Below are positions 16,060-24,001 of a stretch of DNA of 64,000 bases, piece after piece. This stretch comes from Brevibacillus sp042683565 (GTDB taxonomy: Bacteria > Bacillota > Bacilli > Brevibacillales > Brevibacillaceae). Every line of letters begins with the position of its first letter. The stretch's first letter is position 1. The notes beneath the pieces were generated by a model that saw only the letters and a program-made list of their open reading frames with translations, searched no databases and had not been told where the DNA came from. Position numbers and translations under genes: made by a program. Location of the stretch: NCBI RefSeq assembly GCF_042683565.1, contig NZ_JBHUJW010000004.1, positions 1-64,000 of the forward strand. The letters run 5' to 3'.

Positions 16060-16350
16060 TTATTCAAAAACAGCTGGCACTTTGAACTGTCCATCTTCGT
16101 GGTCAGGCGCGTTTTTCAGCACTTCCTCACGCGGCAGGGACGGACGGTTGACGTCTTCGCGCATGACGTTTTTCACGTCAGTCGCATGGCTGGTCGGCTC
16201 TACGTTGGATGTATCCAGTTCATTCAGCTTCGCGGCGAATTCCAGAATGGCGTTGAGGTCTTTCGTGTAACGCTCTGCTTCTTCCTCTGTCAATTGCAAG
16301 CGGGCAAGATTGGCTACGTGCTCGACTTCCTTGCGGGTAATGGCACTCAT
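16060..16350 (-). CDS. gatC: Asp-tRNA(Asn)/Glu-tRNA(Gln) amidotransferase subunit C
   Basis: Small subunit that wraps around GatA and holds the GatCAB complex together. The 96-residue product starts MSAITRKEVEHVANLARLQL and carries the typical NAILEFAAKLNELDTSNVEP and REDV segments. ATG at 16350 is 6 nt after GGAGG; an ATG eight codons upstream has no site. It is the first gene of gatCAB; the start of its transcription must lie in 16351-16440. Confidence 0.95.
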   Translation of the reverse strand: MSAITRKEVEHVANLARLQLTEEEAERYTKDLNAILEFAAKLNELDTSNVEPTSHATDVKNVMREDVNRPSLPREEVLKNAPDHEDGQFKVPAVFE

Positions 16351-16554
16351 GTTTCCACCTCCGAATCGTATCACATAACTTTGATCTTACTTGAAAAGAG
16401 CGGGTTCAGTCAATTTTCGACGGAATTTCTCATGGCTTAAAAAAGTTGATTGAAAAAAAGAATGTTTGGTTGTGGCCGCGGCTGTAGGGGAGGAAAAAAT
16501 CAGGCACCTTACACGAACACCTGTCAAGGAGACATTCATTAAAAAGCCTGCGTG

Positions 16555-16728
16555 TTACGTCTTATTCTTTGTGTTCTTTTGACTGAACAATATCACTACC
16601 GAAGATAACATGGTAATAAGAGAGAGAATTAAGAGCGTGACTGACTGAAAAATAATGAATCCAAACACTCCCGATATTAGTGAACAAATGAACATAATAA
16701 TTGAAAGGAAGCTGTGTAATTTTTTCAT
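16555..16728 (-). CDS. Small membrane protein, 57 aa
   Basis: ATG at 16728 is 6 nt after a strong GGAGG site. The product starts MKKLHSFLSIIMFICSLISG, continues through a second hydrophobic stretch (QSVTLLILSLITMLSSVVIL) and ends in a basic tail (SQKNTKNKT). Two membrane helices with short loops are expected. An overlapping 60-codon frame from 16744 uses the same DNA but lacks a ribosome site. The gene is AT-rich compared with its neighbours, which hints at recent arrival. I know no family for it. The 180 nt between it and gatC hold nothing recognisable. Confidence 0.6.
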   Translation of the reverse strand: MKKLHSFLSIIMFICSLISGVFGFIIFQSVTLLILSLITMLSSVVILFSQKNTKNKT

Positions 16729-16865
16729 AGTGCACCTCCATCAATATAAAACACTCTCTCTAAAGCGTAAAAATGCTCAAGACCGATACAAAAAAGGCAC
16801 TTGTCAGCATCAATACTTCCACCTATCGCCAGGTTTGCGACACTTAGCGAAGGAGGATGGGAAGG

Positions 16866-17153
16866 ATGCTGAAAATGCCTCAACAACACGATATCAGGTT
16901 TTACGCGAAGGTCATGGGTCTGTCTATGGAGATCGTCGATACTTGGCTGGAGGAGGACCGCTTCGACTCCCGTAAGCATGTAACGGTGGCCTGGCACCGG
17001 GCCGTCTACTCCACCTTCTCCGCCAGCCGTTGGCCCATGAGCAGAGGTTTGCCGATTTCGATGCCTTCCGCCCATTTCAGGTGGTTGGACTCGAGGAGCA
17101 GGATGACGGTGGAGCCAAATTCAAACCAGCCGAGCTCTTCGCCTTTCAGGTAG
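16866..17153 (+). CDS. Doubtful small ORF running antisense into psd
   Basis: ATG at 16866 is preceded by AAGGAGG at 16851. The first 45 codons read MLKMPQQHDIRFYAKVMGLS and then MEIVDTWLEEDRFDSRKHVT, which looks like coding sequence. From 17006 the frame runs antisense to the end of psd for 148 nt and loses that character. It could be the 5' stump of a gene whose end was lost. I do not recognise a family. The rest of 16745-17005 holds nothing else. Confidence 0.25.
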   Translation: MLKMPQQHDIRFYAKVMGLSMEIVDTWLEEDRFDSRKHVTVAWHRAVYSTFSASRWPMSRGLPISMPSAHFRWLDSRSRMTVEPNSNQPSSSPFR

Positions 17154-17848
17154 TGCGGAGTGCCCGCGATCGGCTCGTTGGTTTGACGGCCGTGCTTGAT
17201 GTTGGTCGTCGCCGTGTTGTAGGAGACTTTCACGCTGCCTACGAACAGGGCGCCGACTTTGACGAGAGCGAGGTCTCCCATGTCCTGCGTCCGGATGTAG
17301 GTGACGAGCCGCTCGTTACGGGCAAACAGCCGCTCCACGTGCTCAATCCCCAGCCTGTTTACCGGGTAGAGTCGGCCCGGGACGTAGCTGTAGCGGACGA
17401 GATCTCCCTCGACCGGCATGTGGATGCGGTGATAATCGCGCGGGCTCAAGTAAATGGTGATGAACTTGCCCCCGTAGTATCGTCTGGCCTCTTCGACGGA
17501 GCCGCCGAGCAGTTCGGCGACATCGTATTGCATCCCTTTGGCCTGGATCAAGGTGCCTTCGCAAATGTCTCCCATTTGGGATACTGTGCCGTCTACCGGA
17601 CTGACGATCACGTGAGCGCCGGGCGTGATCGGTCGGGCTCCCGGCTTCAGGCGGCGGCAAAAAAATTCTTTCAGGGTGCGATATTGGCTTACCGGCTTTT
17701 CGATCACGGTAGAATCGATGTGATAATGGCGTATGTAACGCTGAATGGCTAATCGACTGAATCTGGATGCAGTTATTTTCCCCATCGTCCGCGACATCGC
17801 GTTTTGCGGCAAGCGATGGATCAGGACGGGCAACAGCTTTTTACGCAT
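17006..17848 (-). CDS. psd: Phosphatidylserine decarboxylase proenzyme
   Basis: Membrane-associated enzyme that converts phosphatidylserine to phosphatidylethanolamine. The 280-residue proenzyme has VSPVDGTVSQ, the YLSPRDYHRIHMPVEG segment with the catalytic His residues, and a self-cleavage motif FGSTVILLLE near the C-terminus; cleavage between Gly and Ser creates the pyruvoyl group. ATG at 17848 follows GAGGAG; an ATG ten codons upstream (17878) lacks a site. No phosphatidylserine synthase gene is next to it. Confidence 0.95.
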   Translation of the reverse strand: MRKKLLPVLIHRLPQNAMSRTMGKITASRFSRLAIQRYIRHYHIDSTVIEKPVSQYRTLKEFFCRRLKPGARPITPGAHVIVSPVDGTVSQMGDICEGTLIQAKGMQYDVAELLGGSVEEARRYYGGKFITIYLSPRDYHRIHMPVEGDLVRYSYVPGRLYPVNRLGIEHVERLFARNERLVTYIRTQDMGDLALVKVGALFVGSVKVSYNTATTNIKHGRQTNEPIAGTPHYLKGEELGWFEFGSTVILLLESNHLKWAEGIEIGKPLLMGQRLAEKVE

Positions 17849-18045
17849 AGGACAACTCCTCGTTTTTCCGATAAACAAGCTCCTGGCATTCCCCGCCAGG
17901 AAGCTGGAAAAAGGATAACCTTACTTTACCACTTCCGCCAATCGGCAGTAAACCCCGCACTCCTACAATCGGCTCATCAAATTCTTTCCCATTCTTGCTA
18001 TACTATAGGGATGGTGGATAAGTTTACATTCAGGAGAACGAAGTT

Positions 18046-18972
18046 ATGTCAAAACTCGACATTGAAACATTAATCAGTCAGTACGGGGATATCTTGAACA
18101 GCTTTTTTCATCATATGTCCGACATGTTCTTCCTTATGTCTGTTGAAGAGGCGGAGAGCGGCCTGCAGTTTCGGTACATCATGATGAACCCTGCAGCCAT
18201 GTATGCCGCCTGTCTCACCGAGGAGGATTACGGCAAACGAATCGATGACGTGTATCCACCTGTCAAGGCCGCCACCCTCAACGACATGTACCGAAAAGCT
18301 GTTCAGTGTGGAGTTCCCGTTCATTTTACCAGTGAAGGCGCTGTCATCGGCGAATCCATTCTCTCACCCGTCTATAACAAGGACGGCGTTTGCACACACG
18401 TATTCTGCGTCACCCGCGACATTACGGAGCGCAAGAAACTGGAGTCCAAGCTGGAGTACATGGCCTATCACGATGTATTGACCGGCTTGCCCAATCGGCG
18501 CTTGCTCTACATCCATTTGCAAGACGCCCTGTCCCAGGCAAAGGCAAGCGAGGATTTCGTCGCGGTGCTCTTTCTCGACTGCGACCGCTTCAAACAGATC
18601 AACGACACATGGGGACACAACATCGGCGATCTGTTCCTGCAAACGCTGGCTACCCGCCTCCTCTCGTGTGTGCGCGAAGGTGATACAGTCGCCCGTCTGG
18701 GAGGCGATGAATTTGTCGTCATTCTCACCGCCATCCAGTCGCCTGAGCAGGTGGTAAAAGTGGCGAACCGCATCCTGCAGGCGATGCAGCAGCCCTGGAC
18801 CATTGCGGGCAAATCGTTTTCCTGCACGACCAGCATCGGCATCTCCCTCTATCCGACGAACGCCAGCGATGCAGACCAGCTGTTGACCTGCGCGGACAAA
18901 GCCCTGTACACGGCAAAGGCCGTGGGACGCAACCAGATTTCCTTTTACCAGCCCGAAGACCATCCCGATTGA
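18046..18972 (+). CDS. PAS-GGDEF diguanylate cyclase
   Basis: The 308-residue cytoplasmic protein has a PAS/PAC sensor domain at about 15-130 (ending VFCVTRDITERKKLE) and a GGDEF domain from about 135 to 300 (YHDVLTGLPNRR, DRFKQINDTWGHNIGD, ARLGGDEF). The active-site GGDEF is intact, so it should make cyclic di-GMP from two GTP. REGD stands exactly five residues before GGDEF, which is the RxxD product-inhibition site. An AGGAG site lies 9 nt upstream. It is a single gene, tail to tail with the TagO-like gene with no gap. Confidence 0.9.
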   Translation: MSKLDIETLISQYGDILNSFFHHMSDMFFLMSVEEAESGLQFRYIMMNPAAMYAACLTEEDYGKRIDDVYPPVKAATLNDMYRKAVQCGVPVHFTSEGAVIGESILSPVYNKDGVCTHVFCVTRDITERKKLESKLEYMAYHDVLTGLPNRRLLYIHLQDALSQAKASEDFVAVLFLDCDRFKQINDTWGHNIGDLFLQTLATRLLSCVREGDTVARLGGDEFVVILTAIQSPEQVVKVANRILQAMQQPWTIAGKSFSCTTSIGISLYPTNASDADQLLTCADKALYTAKAVGRNQISFYQPEDHPD

Positions 18973-19941
18973 TTATTGTATGGAAAACAGAAACAACGAC
19001 AAGGCCGAAAACAAAAAGCTGACCACATACAGCACGACGACCGTCTGTTTGGCAGTCAATCCGTGCGACATCAGCCGGTGATGGACATGGCGGCGGTCAG
19101 CTTGATACATGGGAGAGCCCGCGAGCAGGCGGCTGATCATGACTTGCACGGTATCCATCACAGGCAAGCCCAGGGCAAGCACGGTGACCACGAGGGAAAT
19201 GAGCGTGGCCCCCTTCATCGTCCCTTCCATGGAAATGATCGCCAGGGAAAACCCCAAAAACATCGACCCGGCATCTCCCATAAAAATTTTGGCCGGATAA
19301 AAATTAAAGCGCAAAAAAGCAAGAGCCGCACCCGTCAATGCTACTGCCAGGAGCGCCGTCGATTCCTGCCCCTTGACCATTGCGAGAAAAAACAGCGTGA
19401 CTGCCGAAAAGACAGTCGCCCCTGCCGCCAAACCGTCTACCCCATCCAAGAAATTCACCATGTTGATTAATCCGACGATCCAGATGACCGTCGCTAGAAA
19501 CGAAATCCAGACCGGAAATGTCACAAATGCTCCTTCATCCCCGCCGAGCCAGGAGAGGCTGACCCCGCGAAACCGGATGTCGCAGAAAAATGCGATCACT
19601 CCTGCCAAAAGCTGCACCGTGAATTTGGGAAACGCGGGAAAATCTTTTTGCCTGGCCTTCCACGCATCATCGGCCCACCCGATCGCCATCAAAGCGGCGC
19701 CGCCTACCGCCAAAACCGCAACCGTTTTTTGCACCCCTGCAAAAAAAGCAGACACTGCCATCATCCCCGCAAACATGGCCACCCCGCCAGATAGCGGCAT
19801 AGGCTGGCTGTGCGCTTTTCGCCCGCGCGGCATATCCAGCAGCCGCGTTTTCCACGCCAGCCAATGAGCGGCCGGCATCAGCAAATAGACGAGGAAAAAA
19901 GCAGACAATCCTGAAGCGACATACGTAAACAGTTCCCTCAC
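18973..19941 (-). CDS. tagO: Undecaprenyl-phosphate GlcNAc-1-phosphate transferase, TagO/WecA family
   Basis: Polytopic membrane enzyme of the MraY/WecA family that starts teichoic acid or other polymer synthesis on undecaprenyl phosphate. Motifs are all present: SGGVAMF near the first loop, GWADDAWKARQ, NMVNFLDGVDGLAAG, FYPAKIFMGDAGSMFLGF and the HVHHRLMSHG loop. The 322-residue reading starts at GTG 19941 (VRELFTYVASGLS), since the upstream continuation of the frame has no coding character; the ribosome site there is weak (TAGG). Which polymer it serves is not visible, so the symbol is provisional. Confidence 0.82.
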   Translation of the reverse strand: MRELFTYVASGLSAFFLVYLLMPAAHWLAWKTRLLDMPRGRKAHSQPMPLSGGVAMFAGMMAVSAFFAGVQKTVAVLAVGGAALMAIGWADDAWKARQKDFPAFPKFTVQLLAGVIAFFCDIRFRGVSLSWLGGDEGAFVTFPVWISFLATVIWIVGLINMVNFLDGVDGLAAGATVFSAVTLFFLAMVKGQESTALLAVALTGAALAFLRFNFYPAKIFMGDAGSMFLGFSLAIISMEGTMKGATLISLVVTVLALGLPVMDTVQVMISRLLAGSPMYQADRRHVHHRLMSHGLTAKQTVVVLYVVSFLFSALSLFLFSIQ

Positions 19942-20044
19942 CTGCCTACATCTTTTACGCTTAGTGTGGACAAAACGCGGGCAAAGAAAACGGAATGGGC
20001 ATGCCTGCGCACTTCTGCCAGCCCTCAGATGCCGAGTGAAATAG

Positions 20045-20073
20045 AAAAAAGCCGCCTCGCAGGGAGGCAGCTT
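20045..20073 (-). terminator. Terminator of rocA
   Basis: Read on the minus strand, AAGCTGCCTC and GAGGCGGCTT form the stem and six T follow, 20 nt after the rocA stop. Confidence 0.75.
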
Positions 20074-20092
20074 CTGTGAAACGGGAAGCGTA

Positions 20093-21640
20093 TTACAGTT
20101 TTTCGGAAACCAGTTTGGCTTGCGTGAACAGCAGGAGGTAGTCAGGACCGCCCGCTTTGGAGTCTGTACCGGACATGTTGAAGCCGCCGAACGGATGCAC
20201 GCCCACCAGTGCCCCGGTGCACTTGCGGTTGAAGTACAGGTTGCCGACGTGGAACTCTTCGCGCGCGCGCTCCAGGTTCGCACGGTTGCGGCTGATGACA
20301 GAGCCAGTCAAGCCGTACTCGGTGTTGTTTGCGATCTCCAGTGCATGGTCGAAATCGTTGGCTTTGCAGAACGCTACGACTGGGCCAAAGATTTCTTCCT
20401 GCATGATGCGCGCATTCGGAGCGACATCTGCAAAGACGGTTGGCATGATGAAGTAGCCGGAATCCGGTCCTTTTTCGCCGCCTGCCACCAGTTTGCCTTC
20501 GGTTTTTCCGATCTCGATGTACTCCAAAATTTTGTTGTACGCTTTTTCGTCAACCACTGGGCCAGTGTAGAATTCGTTGCTGCGAATATCGCCTACCGTC
20601 AGGTTTTTGGTCAGTTCCACCACGCGGCTCAGCACTTGATCGTAAACGTCCTGGTGTACGATTGCGCGGGAGCAAGCGGAGCATTTTTGACCGGAGAAGC
20701 CGAAAGCGGACGTGACGATCGCTTGTGCAGCCAGTTCGATGTCGCAGTCGTTGTCTACGATGATGGAGTCTTTTCCGCCCATTTCTGCTACCAGACGCTT
20801 CATCCATTTTTGGCCTGGACGATGCTTCGCTGCCAGTTCGTTGATGCGCAGACCTACGTCGCGGGAGCCTGTGAAGCTGATGAAACGAGTTTGGATGTGC
20901 TCAACGAGGTAGTCCCCGATCTCGCTGCCGGAGCCTGGCACGAAGTTGACGACACCTGCAGGTACGCCAGCATCTTCGAGAATTTCCATGAACTTCGCAG
21001 CGATGACAGGAGTCGTGGAAGCAGGTTTCAGAACAACGGTGTTACCTGCAACCAGCGCAGCTGTCGTCATGCCGACCATGATCGCGAGCGGGAAGTTCCA
21101 AGGCGGGATGACGATCCCTACGCCCAGTGGAACGTAGTACAGTTCGTTGTCTTCATCCGGAATGCGAGTCAGCTCGTGGCGTTGAGACAGCTTATCCATT
21201 TGACGAGCGTAATACTCCATGAAGTCGATTGCTTCCGCTGTGTCGGCGTCCGCCTCTGCCCAGCTTTTGCCCGCTTCTTTCACGAGCCATGCAGAGAATT
21301 CGTGCTTGCGGCGGCGCAGGATCGCTGCCGCTTTGTACAGGTAACGGGAACGCGCAGTGCCCGGCACTTTTTTCCACGTTTCAAACGTGCTTGCGGCTAC
21401 CTGAATCGCTTTTTCTGCCAGAGCCTGGTCAGCCTGGGATACGATACCGACGACTTGTTCTTTATTGGAAGGGTTGATGGAGCTGGATTTCTTCTCGGTT
21501 TTGATGCGCTCTCCGCCGATGATGAGGTCGTATTCGCGGCCCAGCTCGCTTTCTACTTTTGCGAGTGCTTCTTCAAACGCCTTTTTATTTTCCGGTAAGC
21601 TAAAATTGGTAAACGGCTCGTTTTTGAATTCTACTTGCAT
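20093..21640 (-). CDS. rocA: L-glutamate gamma-semialdehyde dehydrogenase (delta-1-pyrroline-5-carboxylate dehydrogenase)
   Basis: Oxidises glutamate semialdehyde/pyrroline-5-carboxylate to glutamate with NAD+, the last step of arginine, ornithine and proline breakdown. The 515-residue aldehyde dehydrogenase shows PWNFPLAIMVG, VAEMGGKDSIIV with the general base Glu, catalytic Cys in GFSGQKCSACSR, and EEIFGPVVAF. Length equals that of B. subtilis RocA. AAGGAGG precedes the ATG. A sigma-54-type promoter lies just upstream (21691-21708) and a terminator follows, so it is a single-gene unit, unlike the B. subtilis rocABC operon. Confidence 0.95.
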   Translation of the reverse strand: MQVEFKNEPFTNFSLPENKKAFEEALAKVESELGREYDLIIGGERIKTEKKSSSINPSNKEQVVGIVSQADQALAEKAIQVAASTFETWKKVPGTARSRYLYKAAAILRRRKHEFSAWLVKEAGKSWAEADADTAEAIDFMEYYARQMDKLSQRHELTRIPDEDNELYYVPLGVGIVIPPWNFPLAIMVGMTTAALVAGNTVVLKPASTTPVIAAKFMEILEDAGVPAGVVNFVPGSGSEIGDYLVEHIQTRFISFTGSRDVGLRINELAAKHRPGQKWMKRLVAEMGGKDSIIVDNDCDIELAAQAIVTSAFGFSGQKCSACSRAIVHQDVYDQVLSRVVELTKNLTVGDIRSNEFYTGPVVDEKAYNKILEYIEIGKTEGKLVAGGEKGPDSGYFIMPTVFADVAPNARIMQEEIFGPVVAFCKANDFDHALEIANNTEYGLTGSVISRNRANLERAREEFHVGNLYFNRKCTGALVGVHPFGGFNMSGTDSKAGGPDYLLLFTQAKLVSEKL

Positions 21641-21690
21641 CGTGACGCCTCCTTATCGATTTCATCCATGTTTCGTTCGCCGTTTTATCT

Positions 21691-21708
21691 ATGCAAGGAT
21701 CATACCAA
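21691..21708 (-). promoter_or_regulatory. Sigma-54 (SigL) type -24/-12 promoter of rocA
   Basis: The minus strand reads TTGGTATGATCCTTGCAT. It matches TTGGCACG-N4-TTGCW with GG and GC exactly 10 nt apart, ending about 50 nt before the rocA ATG. B. subtilis rocABC is transcribed by SigL with RocR, so the biology agrees. Confidence 0.65.
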
Positions 21709-21808
21709 CAAAAACGACTTTCTTCACACTCCGATAGTGTTTGTCTTTTTCTCGAAAATCAACAGGCAAGAGTCGCTGACACGAATCAACACAACTGTAT
21801 ATCCGTGT

Positions 21809-21826
21809 ACATTTTTGAACAAATGT
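21809..21826 (-). promoter_or_regulatory. Possible upstream activator site for rocA
   Basis: ACATTT-TTGAAC-AAATGT is a palindrome centred about 125 nt upstream of the -12 element, the usual distance for an enhancer-binding protein such as RocR. A second palindrome, ACACT-ccgat-AGTGT, lies at 21726-21740. Both are only positional candidates. Confidence 0.3.
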
Positions 21827-21902
21827 GTCCGCCCTAAAATGCCAGCGGCCATTACCTCGCGCTTGCATCGGCTCGCTCGTGCACGGCAGCTTTCCATTTC
21901 AT

Positions 21903-21938
21903 CCAAAAAGGCTCTCTCACCTGGAAAGTGAAAGAGCC
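21903..21938 (-). terminator. Terminator after yerH
   Basis: On the minus strand GGCTCTTTCAC and GTGAGAGAGCC pair and are followed by TTTTTGG, shortly after the yerH stop. Confidence 0.7.
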
Positions 21939-21950
21939 CCTCTGTTCGAC

Positions 21951-23018
21951 CTACTGCCGATAAATATGCATGTACGGTTCGCCATTTGCCGGGCGAATGT
22001 AGATCGCCAGCGGCTTGTTCATCGATTGCACGTACAGATTGACGTGGACGTTCTTGTCAAAAAGCTGGTTGATGCTGGCCGCAGCGAACTGCGTAAACTG
22101 CAGCACCTCTGTGCGGGAATCGTACTCGGCCGTCGCGGTAATGGTCAGCTCTGTCAGCTTGCCGCCCATAAACCTGCCGACGCCTGTCATCCCGATGTAC
22201 TCGCCAAAGTACGATTGCGTCTGGCGCATCAGCTTGTCGTACTGCAAGGACTGCTGCGCGTACTTGCTCTCCACGTCGGTGCTCGGGAACAGGAAAAACT
22301 CCTCGTCAATCGGCTGCCACTTGGATACGGCTGCCTCGTTGGCATTGACCGTACCAGACATGATGAAGTGTCCGGGGACGAGAGAGGAATTGGCTTCCGG
22401 CACCTGATAGAGCAGGATCAGCATCGGCACCGTCGGGTTGCTCGCGCGCACGGACTGGACGATGCGCGCTGCCAGCTGCTGGCCTTTTGCCTGCAATTCC
22501 TGCGTCGTATACATTTTGTCCTGGCCCGTCGCATCCTGGTATTCCGGGGAGAGCGACAGCCCCAGCACCATGCCCGCAAGCTGCTGCTTGTCCTTGCTCA
22601 AGTAATCGTGCTCCAGCACGTGCACGAGGATGCCTTTTTTCTTCTGCCCGTTGGCCGCTCCCGTCTTCTCCTGGGCGATCCACTCCAACACCTGTTCTTT
22701 CTTGATCTGCTGCCCTTCCTGGAACAGATAATCGGTGGTCGGGAACGTGTCGCGGGCGAATTCCATAAGGCCCAGCTCCAGATGACTGAAATCAATGCGG
22801 TACTTGGTGTCGCTCAGCATGCCCCGCGTCTGGTTCGGTTTGTAAGGCGGAATACTGCCATAGTAATCTTCGGAAACTTCCACTACCGGAGACAAGGATG
22901 GGGTCGCAAGTTCTGGTCCCGGCTCCTGGCTCTTCGGCAGAAGCGAGCAACCCGATGTTGCAATCACGAGAAGCAAGGTCGTAATCAGTCTGCATCCTGT
23001 CAATAACTTCGCATTCAT
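21951..23018 (-). CDS. yerH: CamS-family lipoprotein YerH
   Basis: The 355-residue lipoprotein has a signal peptide ending in the lipobox ATSGC (Cys24) and the body of the CamS (sex pheromone cAM373 precursor) family. Conserved parts include YYGSIPPYKPNQTRGML, LELGLMEFARDTFPTTDYLF, EYIGMTGVGRFMGG and the C-terminal YIRPANGEPYMHIYR. In enterococci and staphylococci the signal peptide of such proteins is processed to a mating peptide; here the role is unknown. B. subtilis yerH also directly follows ligA. AAAGGAG lies 8 nt before the ATG. Confidence 0.88.
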   Translation of the reverse strand: MNAKLLTGCRLITTLLLVIATSGCSLLPKSQEPGPELATPSLSPVVEVSEDYYGSIPPYKPNQTRGMLSDTKYRIDFSHLELGLMEFARDTFPTTDYLFQEGQQIKKEQVLEWIAQEKTGAANGQKKKGILVHVLEHDYLSKDKQQLAGMVLGLSLSPEYQDATGQDKMYTTQELQAKGQQLAARIVQSVRASNPTVPMLILLYQVPEANSSLVPGHFIMSGTVNANEAAVSKWQPIDEEFFLFPSTDVESKYAQQSLQYDKLMRQTQSYFGEYIGMTGVGRFMGGKLTELTITATAEYDSRTEVLQFTQFAAASINQLFDKNVHVNLYVQSMNKPLAIYIRPANGEPYMHIYRQ

Positions 23019-23065
23019 ACGCTACTCCTTTTCGGCTGAAAAGTGGATAGCCACTTTTTTACAGG

Positions 23066-23947
23066 TTAATTCCATTTGACCCAGCGGTTGTCGGACAGCT
23101 TGTAGATCAGGGCGGACTCCCCTACTCCGACCCATTTCGTGTCTCCTTCACCAGCCGAGATCATAATCAGTTTTTCAGGCGAACGCGCATCCAGCAGCTG
23201 CCACTCGCCCTTTACTTTTTCATAGATTCCCTGCTCCGTGGCGACAGCCAAAACGCCCGTGCGCCGGTCGATGGAAAGAGAGTAAATCTGCTGGGCGCCA
23301 GGGAGGGTCTCTGTCTTCCATTCCCCGTCATCATTATAGAGCAAGCTGAATTGTGCCGCTACATAGAGACGTTCTTCTTCCGGATCGAAGTCCATCGAAA
23401 ATACTTCCTGATCCATCGGCTGCCAGAGGCTCCACTTCTGCCCGCCGTCCGTGGATTGGTAGATGCCTTCCCCCGATACGAAGGCAAACAGCCGGATCTG
23501 CTCACCTTCGCGAATCCCGGCGAAGCTGCGAATATCTGCAGAAGACGGCAAACCGCTTCCGATGGACGTCCACCGCTTGCCGCCGTCGCGCGAGAAAAGG
23601 ACCCCCTCGCTGCCGGCAGCGTAAATCTGACGAGGGTCTTCGGGGTCCACGAACCAGCCTGCGATGTCATGATGCTCCAGCTCGGGCGACAGCAGGCTCC
23701 ACAGCCCGCCGGGGGTCGAGCTGTACAAGCCTGCATGCGTGCCGACCCAGACATGCTCCGCATCCGCCGTCATGGCCAGATTGTGCACCGTTTCTCCTTT
23801 TTCCAACACATCCTGATAGGTCAGGTCACCCTTTAGAGCTGCTGCCGTCACGGAGGGCGGAGCCGGCTTGCTCGACTCGCTGTCAGCGCAGCCAGCCAAG
23901 AGTACCAGTGCCATCGCTCCAAATCCCCATCGCACGAATCTCTTCAT
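23066..23947 (-). CDS. Lipoprotein with BNR/Asp-box repeats
   Basis: The 293-residue product has a signal peptide with lipobox LLAGC near residue 20, then a probable beta-propeller. Asp-box repeats SRDGGKRWTSIG and STDGGQKWSLW are separated by about 50 residues, and weaker copies such as VWVGTHAGLYS and AVATEQGIYE occur. Asp-box propellers occur in sialidases and in non-enzymatic surface or photosystem-assembly proteins; no catalytic residues could be named. ATG at 23947 has AAGGGA about 10 nt upstream. It lies between ligA and yerH, a place with no counterpart in B. subtilis. Confidence 0.75.
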   Translation of the reverse strand: MKRFVRWGFGAMALVLLAGCADSESSKPAPPSVTAAALKGDLTYQDVLEKGETVHNLAMTADAEHVWVGTHAGLYSSTPGGLWSLLSPELEHHDIAGWFVDPEDPRQIYAAGSEGVLFSRDGGKRWTSIGSGLPSSADIRSFAGIREGEQIRLFAFVSGEGIYQSTDGGQKWSLWQPMDQEVFSMDFDPEEERLYVAAQFSLLYNDDGEWKTETLPGAQQIYSLSIDRRTGVLAVATEQGIYEKVKGEWQLLDARSPEKLIMISAGEGDTKWVGVGESALIYKLSDNRWVKWN

Positions 23948-24001
23948 GCTCTTCACGTCCCTTCCCTTGCTCTTCCCGTCTGACGCCTCGCGTTGCTCGA
24001 A

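Noticed and set aside
16562..16744. 60-codon frame overlapping the 57-aa membrane protein
   Set aside because: It starts inside the ribosome site of the other frame and lacks its own. The alternative gives a clean two-helix protein with GGAGG at the right distance.
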